A stretch of 64,000 nt of DNA from Lachnospiraceae bacterium (GTDB lineage Bacteria; Bacillota; Clostridia; Lachnospirales; Lachnospiraceae). The position numbers and the translations under genes were made by a program. The stretch covers positions 1-64,000 of the forward strand of contig JAFZOS010000040.1 of NCBI GenBank assembly GCA_017550535.1. Direction: 5' to 3'. This document shows, piece after piece, positions 53,640 to 63,002 of the stretch (positions within the stretch are counted from its first letter, which is position 1; each line of letters begins with the position of its first letter). The notes below the pieces were generated by a model. That model was not told the origin of the DNA. It ran no database searches and worked only from the letters and a program-made list of their open reading frames with translations.

Positions 53640-54319
53640 TGGCTGCAATTGACAATGACTGGCTTGGGCCGCTTGGCGTCGAATTTAAGAAGCCTTACTA
53701 CAAGGTTCTTTATGATAAGGTCAGGAGTGAATATACCACGCACGTGGTTTTCCCTCCTGCTGAAGATATATTCAATGCATTTTCACTGACCCCGCTTGGC
53801 AGGGTCAAGGTCCTTATCCTCGGGCAGGATCCGTATCATGAGCCCGGGCAGGCGCACGGCCTGTCGTTTTCCGTAAGGCCTGGCATAGATATACCGCCTT
53901 CGCTTGAAAACATATATAAGGAGCTTCATGATGACCTTGGCTGCTACGTTCCCGACAACGGTTACCTTGAAAAGTGGGCAAAACAGGGCGTGATGCTCCT
54001 TAATACGGTGCTCACGGTGCGCAACCATCAGGCTAATTCGCATAAGGGGATCGGCTGGGAGGAGTTTACGGATGCTGCGATCAGGATACTGAATGAACAG
54101 GATCGGCCCATAGTATATATGCTTTGGGGCAGGCCTGCACAGGCCAAGGTTCCGATGCTTGATAACCCAAAGCATCTCATACTTACGGCGCCGCATCCAA
54201 GCCCATTATCGGCATACCGGGGCTTTTTCGGGTGCAGGCATTTCAGTAAGGCAAATGATTTTCTCATAAAACACGGTGTTGAACCGATCGACTGGCAGAT
54301 AGAGAACATAAGGGTGTAA
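53639..54319 (+). CDS. ung: uracil-DNA glycosylase, family 1
   Basis: A 226-residue DNA repair enzyme removing uracil from DNA. The ATG at 53639 overlaps the hisF stop; a GTG one codon earlier is possible. Active-site motif LGQDPYHEPGQAHGLSFSV has catalytic Asp64; the uracil-recognition region is NTVLTVRNHQANSHKG; the intercalation/His motif is HPSPLSAYRGFFGCRHFS with His186. Length fits. Its translational coupling to hisF is unusual and suggests operon growth by chance rather than function. Confidence 0.96.
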   Translation: MAAIDNDWLGPLGVEFKKPYYKVLYDKVRSEYTTHVVFPPAEDIFNAFSLTPLGRVKVLILGQDPYHEPGQAHGLSFSVRPGIDIPPSLENIYKELHDDLGCYVPDNGYLEKWAKQGVMLLNTVLTVRNHQANSHKGIGWEEFTDAAIRILNEQDRPIVYMLWGRPAQAKVPMLDNPKHLILTAPHPSPLSAYRGFFGCRHFSKANDFLIKHGVEPIDWQIENIRV

Positions 54320-54345
54320 GAGGATAAAGAGTGGAGGATAAATAA

Positions 54346-55518
54346 GTGGATATGAAGAAGGCAAGGGTGGTCCTTGGGATCGCCACGGGCTTGCTGCTGA
54401 TAGCCGTAATAATCATGGCCGTGTACTACGGTGTAAGTTACTTTTCCAAGGCCAATAAACTGGCAGATCTGTTACGGTCCGGAAATGAATACATGGATTC
54501 GGGAGAGTATGAGACGGCCATAAAGTACTACGACGATGCTTTAAACTACGAGCCCGAAAGTACAGAGATAAGGAATGCCATAGCGTATGCATATATTAAG
54601 ATCGCCGAGAACTGCTCAAGTTCCGCAGATGCGGTCGAAGCATACCAGCAGTCGCTTTTATACAATAAAACGAATAAAACGCCCTACTGGGGCATAGCGA
54701 ACATATATGATGAACTCAGTGATACAGACAATATGATCGCTGCCCTTCAGACAGGCTATGACAGCACCGGTGATGAGGCAATGATGCAGAAGATCGAGGC
54801 TGTTAAAGCGGATGAGGCAAGGCAGCAGGCCGAGGAGGAAGCGGCCGCAGCCGAGGAAGCCGAGAGGGCAGCCCTTGAGGAAGCGCACAGCGGTGCACTC
54901 CAGGCCATGTATCAGTGCTTCGAGGAAGGTGACCTTGATAAAGTCAAAGATCTTATGAGGACCGAGGAATATACCGATCTTGCCGACGAAGTCGTGGGAG
55001 ACAATTCTTTCTACTATGGAACAAAAACTCCCGAGGGCTTAAGGGAAGGCAAGGGGATCGCCCTATATCGTGACGGATATTATTATTACGGTGATTTTTC
55101 ATCGGATATGCGAAACGGTACCGGAACCCTTATGAGGGCTGTTTATTCAGAATCATCCGCAATAGGCTCATTTGTTTATGAGGGGCAGTGGAGCAATGAC
55201 AAACCGAACGGCGATGGTACCTGCACATCAAATTACTACAAGGATAAGATAGGTGCTTCCGGTTTATCGAAGCAGGTCATCAAGGGAACATATACAGACG
55301 GACTCGAAAACGGTTCTATGACGCTTGAGGGAATACCAAAGGCAGGCGGAACGGTAAAATACAGCTACACTTCCGAAAACGGCGTGGCAAAGAAGATAAG
55401 CGATGAAGATTCGGGAGTCAAGGGTCAGTACATCATCGCCAAGTCGAGCGACGGAAAGAGTAACCTTACTTCTGACGGGTCGCTTAGGGGCGTTGAAGGA
55501 TATACACAGGGAGAATGA
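54346..55518 (+). CDS. membrane-anchored TPR and MORN-repeat protein
   Basis: A 390-residue protein starting at GTG 54346, chosen because GGAGG lies 8 nt upstream (ATG at 54352 is too far). An N-terminal helix (~8-30) anchors it; residues ~38-150 contain tetratricopeptide-like units (SGNEYMDSGEYETAIKYYDDALNYEP, a partial second and third); ~155-185 is an Ala/Glu coiled coil; the C-terminal third has MORN repeats (GDFSSDMRNGTGTL, YEGQWSNDKPNGDGT, KGTYTDGLENGSM). Both repeat types are scaffolds for protein contacts. Specific role unknown. It lies between ung and lysA. Confidence 0.82.
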   Translation: MDMKKARVVLGIATGLLLIAVIIMAVYYGVSYFSKANKLADLLRSGNEYMDSGEYETAIKYYDDALNYEPESTEIRNAIAYAYIKIAENCSSSADAVEAYQQSLLYNKTNKTPYWGIANIYDELSDTDNMIAALQTGYDSTGDEAMMQKIEAVKADEARQQAEEEAAAAEEAERAALEEAHSGALQAMYQCFEEGDLDKVKDLMRTEEYTDLADEVVGDNSFYYGTKTPEGLREGKGIALYRDGYYYYGDFSSDMRNGTGTLMRAVYSESSAIGSFVYEGQWSNDKPNGDGTCTSNYYKDKIGASGLSKQVIKGTYTDGLENGSMTLEGIPKAGGTVKYSYTSENGVAKKISDEDSGVKGQYIIAKSSDGKSNLTSDGSLRGVEGYTQGE

Positions 55519-55522
55519 TATT

Positions 55523-56776
55523 ATGGATTCATTTATCAACAGTTCGGGATTTTTTAAAGGAAATGATCCCGAAAAGCTTGCGGAAAAGTTTGGGACACCG
55601 CTCTATGTCTACAATGAGGATATCATTAGGGACCGGATGTTAAGGGTGGCAAATGTTATCACCAAATATCCTTACAGGGCCAACTACTCATGCAAAACCA
55701 ATACAAACTTAAGCATCCTTAAGATAGCGCTGGATGCAGGCATCAATGCCGATGCAATGAGTGAGGGCGAGATGAGGATGCTGCTAAAGGCAGGTTTTAC
55801 TCCGGACCGGATCTTCTATGTATGCAACAACGTTTCGGCAGATGAAATGCGCTTTGCGATCGATAATGATATTTTGACAAGCCTTGACAGCCTTGATCAG
55901 ATCAGGATGTTCGGTACGATAAACCGCGGCGGCAGGTGCGCGGTAAGGATCAATCCCGGAGTTGGTGCCGGCCATCATGAGAAGGTTGTAACGGCGGGAA
56001 AGAAGACGAAGTTTGCCATTGCCGAGGCCGATATAGACGAGATATTTAAGATAGCGGACGAATATGACCTTAAGATAGTCGGGATAAACCAGCATGTGGG
56101 TTCTCAGTTTATGGATCCGTCACCATTCCTTGCGGCCGTTGATAATCTTTTAAGGATAGCGATGAGGTTTAAGGACCTTGAGTTCATTGATTTCGGAGGC
56201 GGTTACGGAATACCGTATCATAAGCTTGACGATGAGAAGGAATACGATATGGAAGCTTTCTCAAAGGAGTTTACGGCAAAGCTTGATGATTTCGTTTTAA
56301 GATACGGCAGCGTTCCGCTGTTTAAGAGCGAGCCGGGCCGTTATTGTGTAGCCGAGGGCGGAGTGATCCTCGGAAGGGTGCATTCTATAAAGGAAAATTC
56401 AGGTATTAAGTATGTTGGGACGGATGTCGGCATGAATGTTCTGGTACGTCCTTCCATGTACGATTCGTGGCATGATATAGAGATAATAAGGGACGGTAAG
56501 GTTGTAGGCAGGGATAACGCCGGGTTTGAGAAGGTGACCGTGTGCGGAAATATCTGCGAGTCGGGTGATGTGCTCTGTAAGGACAGGGAGCTTCCGAAGG
56601 TTAAGGATAACGATCTTATCTGCGTGCTCGATGCCGGCGCTTACGGTTATTCCATGTGTTCTTCATACAATACAAGGCTGCGTCCGGCGGAGGTCATGGT
56701 ATGCTCTGACGGAAGCATTAAACTTATAAGAAGGCGCGAGACATTTGAGGATATGTTCGCATTCTATGAGGGTTGA
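55523..56776 (+). CDS. lysA: diaminopimelate decarboxylase
   Basis: A 417-residue PLP enzyme making lysine from meso-diaminopimelate. ATG 55523 is chosen because the family's start (FGTPLYVYNEDII near residue 25) follows and GGGAG lies upstream; a longer in-frame extension reaches into the previous gene. PLP-binding Lys58 is in YSCKTNTN; the glycine-rich cofactor motif is FIDFGGGYGIPY; active-site Cys345 lies in GNICESGD; tail GAYGYSMCSSYN. Four bases from the preceding stop, so likely co-transcribed. A TG-rich spacer and a tRNA gene follow. Confidence 0.96.
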   Translation: MDSFINSSGFFKGNDPEKLAEKFGTPLYVYNEDIIRDRMLRVANVITKYPYRANYSCKTNTNLSILKIALDAGINADAMSEGEMRMLLKAGFTPDRIFYVCNNVSADEMRFAIDNDILTSLDSLDQIRMFGTINRGGRCAVRINPGVGAGHHEKVVTAGKKTKFAIAEADIDEIFKIADEYDLKIVGINQHVGSQFMDPSPFLAAVDNLLRIAMRFKDLEFIDFGGGYGIPYHKLDDEKEYDMEAFSKEFTAKLDDFVLRYGSVPLFKSEPGRYCVAEGGVILGRVHSIKENSGIKYVGTDVGMNVLVRPSMYDSWHDIEIIRDGKVVGRDNAGFEKVTVCGNICESGDVLCKDRELPKVKDNDLICVLDAGAYGYSMCSSYNTRLRPAEVMVCSDGSIKLIRRRETFEDMFAFYEG

Positions 56777-56831
56777 TAATTTCAGGCGGTTGTGATATCA
56801 TCAAGTAGCTGTTTTGCGGTAATTGCTTAAT

Positions 56832-56914
56832 GCCGGCGTGTCGGAATGGCAGACGAGGCAGACTCAAAATCTGTTGTGGGCAACCACGTATGGGTTCAAG
56901 TCCCATCGCCGGCA
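56832..56914 (+). tRNA. tRNA-Leu(CAA)
   Basis: An 83-nt class II tRNA. Acceptor GCCGGCG / CGCCGGC, D-arm with GGAATGGCAGACGAGGC, anticodon loop CTCAAAA giving CAA (reads UUG), long variable arm TTGTGGGCAACCACG, T-arm TGGGTTCAAGTCCCA, discriminator A. CCA is not encoded. Confidence 0.97.
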
Positions 56915-56916
56915 TT

Positions 56917-57031
56917 TGTCATGAGGAGGGACCCGCTTGCGGGAGGAGTCCTTATGACGGCAGGCCAGTCCCTTCCGGGTAGCCGTGAGGATTCCTTAGG
57001 ACGGCAGGCCAGTACCTTACGGATAGCCATT
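56917..57031 (+). repeat. hairpin and tandem 44-bp repeat after tRNA-Leu
   Basis: GTCATGAGGA (near 56918) pairs with TCCTTATGAC (ending near 56957) around an inner CCCGC-TT-GCGGG hairpin. A 44-bp unit is then present twice, 56944-56987 and 56988-57031, sharing ACGGCAGGCCAGT and differing at about a dozen positions. No coding frame is supported. Confidence 0.7.
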
Positions 57032-57045
57032 TTATAGGATATCAC

Positions 57046-57071
57046 AAGTCGGGTTTATCCCGGCTTTATTT
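57046..57071 (+). terminator. probable terminator downstream of tRNA-Leu repeats
   Basis: AAGTCGGG pairs with CCCGGCTT (loop TTTAT, one T-G pair), followed by TATTTC. T-run is short, so moderate support. Confidence 0.55.
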
Positions 57072-57088
57072 CGTTAAATCGGGGAAAT

Positions 57089-57403
57089 ATGATAATCTTT
57101 AAGAAACAATATGAAAAAGCACGGACCGGCACAGCAGGCATAGATTCGGACGAGGGTCTTAAGGCTTTGCTCGACGAAGCCAAGGCTCTTGTTAACAGGG
57201 CAGGGCAGGGCGTTAAGGGTGAACGTTCACCGGTAACTATGATAGAAAAGATCCAGATAAGCGATACCACAAAACTTGTGCAAAAGCTTATAATGGACAT
57301 TGACAGGGATGTAAAGAAGGGCCGTCCGTACGATAAGGACCGCGAAAAACTCGAAACAGCGGTAAGCGCCCTGCGCACATCCATAGAAAATATTTTGGAC
57401 TGA
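57089..57403 (+). CDS. small hypothetical protein upstream of trmD
   Basis: A 104-residue, soluble, charged and largely helical protein. It has no signal peptide, membrane segment or recognisable motif; a basic N-terminus ([12 protein letters not shown]) is followed by helices rich in Asp/Lys/Leu ([28 protein letters not shown]). GGGG lies before the ATG. It is separated from trmD by one base, consistent with translational coupling. No function can be assigned. Confidence 0.65.
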   Translation: MIIFKKQYEKARTGTAGIDSDEGLKALLDEAKALVNRAGQGVKGERSPVTMIEKIQISDTTKLVQKLIMDIDRDVKKGRPYDKDREKLETAVSALRTSIENILD

Positions 57404-57404
57404 T

Positions 57405-58100
57405 ATGAACTTCCACATAATGACTCTCTTCCCCGAAATGGTAATGCAGGGGCTTGATACAAGCATAATCGGACGGGCGATGGAGAATGGAATAATCGAT
57501 ATCGAAGCCGTGAATATCCGTGATTATGCCTTTAACAAGCATAACAAGGTGGATGACTACATCTACGGAGGCGGTGCAGGCATGCTGATGCAGGCCGAAC
57601 CCGTATACCTTTGTTATGAGGCTATAGCCGGCAGGATAAAGGATAAGCGCGGAGGAGAATACAAGCCCCGGGTCATATATCTTACACCGCAGGGTGAGGT
57701 TTTTTCGCAGAAGAAGGCCGCCGAGCTTGCACTTGAAGATGATCTTATCCTTTTGTGCGGGCATTACGAAGGCATAGACGAGAGGGTTTTGGAGGAAATA
57801 GTGACCGACAACATCTCCATAGGTGACTATGTACTGACGGGAGGCGAACTTCCGGCGATGATAGTTGTGGATGCTGTATCACGATTGATACCGGGAGTTC
57901 TTGGGAGCGATGTTTCGGCAGAATTTGAATCGTTTCATGATAACCTGCTTGAGTATCCCCAGTACTCAAGGCCGGAGGTATGGCATGACAAAAGGGTCCC
58001 GGAAATACTGTTATCCGGTCACCATGCAAATATAGAGAAGTGGAGGCATGAGCAATCCGTTATAAGGACTAAGCAGCGCCGTCCCGACCTGTTAACCTAG
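57405..58100 (+). CDS. trmD: tRNA (guanine37-N1)-methyltransferase
   Basis: A 231-residue SPOUT enzyme that methylates G37 of tRNAs reading C-starting codons, preventing frameshifts; it uses S-adenosylmethionine. [13 protein letters not shown] starts the protein; [13 protein letters not shown] and the knot region [13 protein letters not shown] ... [16 protein letters not shown] are diagnostic; the C-terminal domain has [10 protein letters not shown]. Normal length. No rimM or rplS neighbours are seen here, unlike many genomes. No clear ribosome site, so initiation may depend on the upstream gene. Confidence 0.97.
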   Translation: MNFHIMTLFPEMVMQGLDTSIIGRAMENGIIDIEAVNIRDYAFNKHNKVDDYIYGGGAGMLMQAEPVYLCYEAIAGRIKDKRGGEYKPRVIYLTPQGEVFSQKKAAELALEDDLILLCGHYEGIDERVLEEIVTDNISIGDYVLTGGELPAMIVVDAVSRLIPGVLGSDVSAEFESFHDNLLEYPQYSRPEVWHDKRVPEILLSGHHANIEKWRHEQSVIRTKQRRPDLLT

Positions 58101-58147
58101 TGTTATGAAAGCATCATGGCAGTAGCTTAAAAGAAAGGAAGAAGAAT

Positions 58148-59722
58148 ATGGGAGATTATGTACCGGCTTTATATGCAACGATTTTTTCGCTGTTACCGCC
58201 TCTTGTGGCAATAGTAATGGCTCTGATCACGAAGGAGGTATTCAGTTCGCTGATACTCGGAGTCGCGGTGGGTTCGATGCTTTATGCAAACGGGAACCCG
58301 GTAATTGCGTTTAATACGATGTTCTTCCACGAAGAAGGCGGACTCGTTTCGGCGCTTACCAATCCGTCGCACGTGTGTATTCTCATATTTGTGGTGCTTT
58401 TATGGACGCTGGTTGCCGTTATGAACAGGTCCGGTTCGGCCGCGGCGTTCGGAAGGCATGCCATTAAACGCGTAAAATCAAGGGAAGGTGCCCAGATAGC
58501 GACAATACTGATGGGACTCATTATCTTCGTTGACGATGGCTTCAACTGCCTTACGGTAGGTTCCGTGATGCGTCCCATAACGGACAGATACAAGGTATCA
58601 AGGGCCAAGCTTGCCTATATCATCGATTCCACAGCGGCACCGATATGTATCATCGCACCGGTTTCAAGCTGGGCGGCAGCCGTATCGTATTCCGTGCCCG
58701 AATCCATGAATATTAACGGCTTTGAGATGTTCGTTAAGACGATACCTTATAACATGTATGCTCTGTGCACGATCGTCATGCTGTTTGCCATTGTGCTGTT
58801 AAAGGTTGATTTCGGCCCGATGAAGCAGCATGAGGACAATGCAAAGAACGGAGATCTGTTCACTTCCGGGCATGAGCCGTATGATGAGAATGATAAGACC
58901 GAAGTATTAAACGCAAAGGTGAGCAACCTTATTATCCCCATACTTCTCCTTATAGTCACCTGTATAGCAGGTATGCTGTATACGGGAGGGTTTTTCGAAG
59001 GCGCGACCGTCAGGGAAGCACTTGCCGATACCGATGCGGCCAAGGGAATGGTGATAGGAAGTTCGCTTACGATGCTTATAACATTTATACTGTATATGGT
59101 GCGTAAGGCGCTTAAATTCAAGGAATTTATGGGCTGCCTGGCGTCGGGTTTCAGGACCGTATGTGAACCGATGCTTATACTAATACTTGCCTGGAACCTG
59201 TCAGGTATCAACGGATTACTCGGCGCAGATGCATTCATACATAATGTTGTGGACAGTATGGCTGCTTCGCTTACGATTTTTCTTCCGGCGGTCATTTTTG
59301 CGATATCGGTATTCCTCGCATTTTCAACCGGAACAAGCTGGGGTACGTTTTCAATACTCATCCCCATAGTCTGTGCGGTATTCTCGAATAATTACGAAAT
59401 GCTCGTGATCTCAATTGCGGCATGCCTTTCCGGGGCGGTATGCGGTGACCACTGTTCTCCGATCTCAGATACCACGATAATGTCTTCTGCAGGAGCTCGC
59501 TGTGATCATGTTAACCATACGACTACCCAGCTTCCTTATGCATTAACGGTAGCGGCGGTATCGTTTGTGGGATATATCCTGCTTGGATTATTCGGCTATT
59601 TTACGGGGACGGCGGTTGCACTGATCGCAACACCCATAACACTGGCCCTTATGGTACTTACTGTCTTTGTTATTAAGAAAAAGGGCGGTATTCCTTCATT
59701 TGCCGCCGGGGGAGATAAGTAA
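58148..59722 (+). CDS. NhaC-family Na+/H+ antiporter
   Basis: A 524-residue membrane transporter with about 12 helices. It has the NhaC-type start (LLPPLVAIVMALITKEVFSSL), the GLIIFVDDGFNCLTVGSVMRP core, the conserved DSTAAPICIIAPVSSWAAA, and AFSTGTSWGTFSILIPI with GDHCSPISDTTIMSSAG near the C-terminus. Members exchange Na+ for H+ or, in some branches, carry malate/lactate or amino acids. AAAGGAAG lies before ATG 58148. Two bases separate it from the phosphatase gene, so the following signalling genes may be in the same transcript. Confidence 0.93.
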   Translation: MGDYVPALYATIFSLLPPLVAIVMALITKEVFSSLILGVAVGSMLYANGNPVIAFNTMFFHEEGGLVSALTNPSHVCILIFVVLLWTLVAVMNRSGSAAAFGRHAIKRVKSREGAQIATILMGLIIFVDDGFNCLTVGSVMRPITDRYKVSRAKLAYIIDSTAAPICIIAPVSSWAAAVSYSVPESMNINGFEMFVKTIPYNMYALCTIVMLFAIVLLKVDFGPMKQHEDNAKNGDLFTSGHEPYDENDKTEVLNAKVSNLIIPILLLIVTCIAGMLYTGGFFEGATVREALADTDAAKGMVIGSSLTMLITFILYMVRKALKFKEFMGCLASGFRTVCEPMLILILAWNLSGINGLLGADAFIHNVVDSMAASLTIFLPAVIFAISVFLAFSTGTSWGTFSILIPIVCAVFSNNYEMLVISIAACLSGAVCGDHCSPISDTTIMSSAGARCDHVNHTTTQLPYALTVAAVSFVGYILLGLFGYFTGTAVALIATPITLALMVLTVFVIKKKGGIPSFAAGGDK

Positions 59723-59724
59723 AC

Positions 59725-61887
59725 ATGAGAAAAAAGATCCTTCGTGTGATCATACTCATAATGGCCGTGATGCTTGTCTGTCTGTGCATAATGCTTTATG
59801 TGCAGATGCAGATGATGCAGAAAAGCCTTGTTAAGGGCAACGAAGATGCGGGAAGCAGGGTTGAGGAGCTGTCCACTTCCGCGATGAGCGAGCAGACAAG
59901 ACAGATGCTGCTTGATTCTTCTGCAAACAGGGCAAGTCTTGCGGATGATGAATTCGCGGAATTTAAAAGTGATGTATGCGTACTTGCGGACAGTGCCGTA
60001 GATATCTATAAAAACATCAACAATTACGGGGAAGCACGGCTTGACAGGTACGACAATTCCTATATGGGAAAACTCATTACCTATGCTGCTTACGGAGACG
60101 GAGTCGATCCTGAGTCCGAAGCTATAAAATCCGAGCTTTCAAAGATCGCCAATTTAAGGGGCACCATGCAGTCGATAGTTACGAGGCGCTCCACTATGGC
60201 ATCCGATTATATTGCGACCAAAACAGGCATATTCCTGGGTACCGAGACCGCATCCGAATACAACATCCCAAAAGACGGTGAAGAGTTAAGCTTTGAGGCG
60301 CGTAAACGCCCATGGTATACCGAGGCGGAAGAATCAAAAGAACCCGTTTTTACGGGAATGATCAAGGATATCGATACGGGAGCTTATGCCATTACATGCG
60401 GCGCCCCGATATACCTTGGCAACTCTTTCAAGGGAGTGGCAGGTGCCGGAATGTACCTTGATACGATACGTGATGATATCGATGGCTTCCGCGTCGGTAA
60501 GGGAGGCTATGCGCTTATTATAAACGACAGGGGACAGATACTGTTCTCGGGTGCCGACGGGGGTGAGCTTGCCGCAATGGAGAACGAGGGCGAAGACCTT
60601 CGGAACAGTTCCAATAAGGAGCTTGCAAAGCTTGCCGACATGGCTTTGGGCGGCAGCGCCGATGTAAACCTTGTAAATGTGGACGGAGCATCATATTACA
60701 TAGCATATGCACCGATGGAGACGGTAGGCTGGTCATATTTTGTGGTGCTTCCCGAGAGCGAGGTATTAAACCCCACGAGGGAGCTTATTGCTTCTCTGAA
60801 TGCGGGCAACATTGAGGAGAATAATTTCGTACGCAGGTCGATCTTTTCTTCGATAATCGGCATGCTCGTATTTGCACTTGTTCTGGGCTTTGTGGCGGCC
60901 GTAATATCAAGGGTACTGGCAAACAGGCTTGCGGCCCCGATAGTCAGGCTTACCGACCGTGTACACAGTATCGAAGGCGATAATCTTGACTTTGAATGGT
61001 CTGAGGATACGGGGGATGAAGTCCAGACCCTGGCTGATTCTTTCGGCTCCATGACGGTAAGGATGAAGCAGTATATCAAGGATATCACCGAGATCACGGC
61101 CGAGAAGGAAAGGATAGGGGCCGAACTTTCGGTGGCAACCCATATCCAGGCATCCATGCTTCCGTGCATATTCCCGCCTTTCCCCGAGAGAAAGGAATTC
61201 GACCTTTATGCCAAGATGGATCCCGCCAAGGAGGTGGGCGGTGATTTTTATGATTTCTTCTTTGTGGATGATCACCATATCGCATTGGTCATAGCGGATG
61301 TGTCGGGCAAGGGAATACCGGCCGCACTGTTCATGGTAATAGCAAAGACGCTCATTAAGAATCACGCCCAGGCGGGTGAAGAGGTTGAACAGGTATTTAT
61401 CAATTCAAACGACCAGCTGTGCGAGGGTAACGGCGAGGAACTGTTCGTTACGGCATGGCTCGGCATCATAGATCTGCGGACCGGCGTGATGCGGTTCTCG
61501 GATGCGGGACATGAGAATCCGTATATACTGCACGGCGACGGGAGTGTTGAACTTTTAAAGCCGGCTAAGAAGAAGATGCCTCTTGCGGCGATGGAGGGCA
61601 TGGCATATCTTGCCAACGAAGTGACTCTTGCTCCTGCTGATCTTATTTTCCTTTATACCGACGGAGTTCCCGAGGCAACGAATGCATCAAACGAACTGTA
61701 TACTACCGACAGGCTTGAAACTGTCCTTAAGGAACACATAAATGACGATCCCGAATCATTGCTTTTGAACGTAAGAAAGAATGTCGATGAATTCGTTAAC
61801 GAAGCACCGCAGTTTGACGATCTTACGATGCTTGCGTTCAGGCTTAAGGAACTTGAGGATGCGTCCTTTAAAGGAGCGGATGAATGA
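59725..61887 (+). CDS. membrane PP2C/SpoIIE-type serine phosphatase with Cache sensor
   Basis: A 720-residue protein. Helix 1 (~5-27), extracellular double-Cache-like sensor (~30-365, with KRPWYTEAEESKEPVFTG and GGYALIINDRGQILF), helix 2 (~370-393), HAMP (~393-450), short coiled coil, then a PP2C-like RsbU/SpoIIE phosphatase (~470-715). Metal ligands are in KEVGGDFYDFF, IADVSGKGIPAALFM, DAGHENPYIL, YTDGVPEA and QFDDLTML. Such phosphatases dephosphorylate STAS-domain anti-anti-sigma factors. Its stop overlaps the next start (ATGA), tying it to the binding-protein gene. Confidence 0.94.
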   Translation: MRKKILRVIILIMAVMLVCLCIMLYVQMQMMQKSLVKGNEDAGSRVEELSTSAMSEQTRQMLLDSSANRASLADDEFAEFKSDVCVLADSAVDIYKNINNYGEARLDRYDNSYMGKLITYAAYGDGVDPESEAIKSELSKIANLRGTMQSIVTRRSTMASDYIATKTGIFLGTETASEYNIPKDGEELSFEARKRPWYTEAEESKEPVFTGMIKDIDTGAYAITCGAPIYLGNSFKGVAGAGMYLDTIRDDIDGFRVGKGGYALIINDRGQILFSGADGGELAAMENEGEDLRNSSNKELAKLADMALGGSADVNLVNVDGASYYIAYAPMETVGWSYFVVLPESEVLNPTRELIASLNAGNIEENNFVRRSIFSSIIGMLVFALVLGFVAAVISRVLANRLAAPIVRLTDRVHSIEGDNLDFEWSEDTGDEVQTLADSFGSMTVRMKQYIKDITEITAEKERIGAELSVATHIQASMLPCIFPPFPERKEFDLYAKMDPAKEVGGDFYDFFFVDDHHIALVIADVSGKGIPAALFMVIAKTLIKNHAQAGEEVEQVFINSNDQLCEGNGEELFVTAWLGIIDLRTGVMRFSDAGHENPYILHGDGSVELLKPAKKKMPLAAMEGMAYLANEVTLAPADLIFLYTDGVPEATNASNELYTTDRLETVLKEHINDDPESLLLNVRKNVDEFVNEAPQFDDLTMLAFRLKELEDASFKGADE

Positions 61888-63002
61888 ATAAACGCGGGAT
61901 GACTGCAATAATACTGTCTTTGATCCTTGTCTTCCTTATGTGCGGATGCGGCGGCAGCAGGGCGGTAAATGGGGTTGAGGATGAGTCGAAACAGCCTTCG
62001 CCGGTAAAGATCGGCTGCTTCAATTCCGGTGAATACTATTATTACCATGATGAGCTTGACTCTATAGCGCTTGAACTTGAGCGTACCGGTTGGATCTCCG
62101 GTTATGAGGAGGGAAAGGTACGCGAGACGACAAAAGAGGTATGGCTCGATCTTTGTGCGTGTGATTCTCAGTTTCTTGAGTTTGTTCCTGAGGTATATTA
62201 CGAAGAATACTATATGAACGATGAAGAGCTTGAGGCTGCGGCTGCCTGCGACAAGGTGGAGCTTATGATAGCGATCGGAAGCCTTGCCGGGAATTATCTG
62301 ACGGGCGTTGCGGACAGGATATCCTATGATTATATGGTCATCGGAGTTGCCGATCCCATTTCCGCGGGTATCGTGGCAGGAAAGGATGAACGTGTTAATA
62401 CCCGGTCATTTTCGGTTGTGGATGCCGATCGTATCACACGTCAGCTCGAAGCGGCATATGAGATATTCAGGTTCCAGGATGTGGGAGTCGTATATGAGGA
62501 TTCCGATGCGGCTTACAGCTATTCGGGTATAGGCCAGCTTGAGGCGCTTTCGGAAAAGTACGGCTTTAACATACACAGGCTTCATGTAAAAGAGGCCTAT
62601 GACGAGGATTATGACAGGTATTATTCCGAACTTATGGCGGCTTACGAGGAGCTCATACCTCAGATAGACATGCTTTATATAACAACAGCGACCATTGAGG
62701 ATGAAAAGCTTCCGTGGCTTCTTAATGATGTCATAGACGCAGGCATAGTGACGGTGGCCGAAACTTCGGAGAGTCAGGTTGAGTACGGAGCTCTCATGCA
62801 CATAACCATGTCGGATGCATACGAAGAAGGACAGTTTGTCGCTTCGAGGATATGCGATTATTCATACGGTGTACCGATAACGGAAATGGACATGGTATTC
62901 GAAGTGGCACCGCGTATTTTGCTTAACGGAACAACAATAAAGCGTACCGGGGTTAAGATCCCGCTCGCAACTTATCTTATAGCGGACAAGATCTATGAGT
63001 AA
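61884..63002 (+). CDS. ABC-type substrate-binding lipoprotein in a signalling cluster
   Basis: A 372-residue lipoprotein. Signal peptide with lipobox LMCGC, then a periplasmic-binding type I fold of the ABC_sub_bind (TrpX-like) group: VKIGCFNSGEYYYY in place of the usual start, AIGSLAGNYLT, YMVIGVADPISAGIV, RFQDVGVVYEDSD, and MLYITTATIEDEKL. No permease or ATPase gene is adjacent. Because it overlaps the PP2C phosphatase upstream and a membrane protein downstream (8 bp), it is more likely a ligand receptor than a transport subunit; that is inferred. Confidence 0.85.
   Translation: MNKRGMTAIILSLILVFLMCGCGGSRAVNGVEDESKQPSPVKIGCFNSGEYYYYHDELDSIALELERTGWISGYEEGKVRETTKEVWLDLCACDSQFLEFVPEVYYEEYYMNDEELEAAAACDKVELMIAIGSLAGNYLTGVADRISYDYMVIGVADPISAGIVAGKDERVNTRSFSVVDADRITRQLEAAYEIFRFQDVGVVYEDSDAAYSYSGIGQLEALSEKYGFNIHRLHVKEAYDEDYDRYYSELMAAYEELIPQIDMLYITTATIEDEKLPWLLNDVIDAGIVTVAETSESQVEYGALMHITMSDAYEEGQFVASRICDYSYGVPITEMDMVFEVAPRILLNGTTIKRTGVKIPLATYLIADKIYE

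Noticed and set aside
56944..57031. CRISPR or tRNA remnant
   Set aside because: Only two adjacent diverged 44-bp units, no spacer structure and no cloverleaf.
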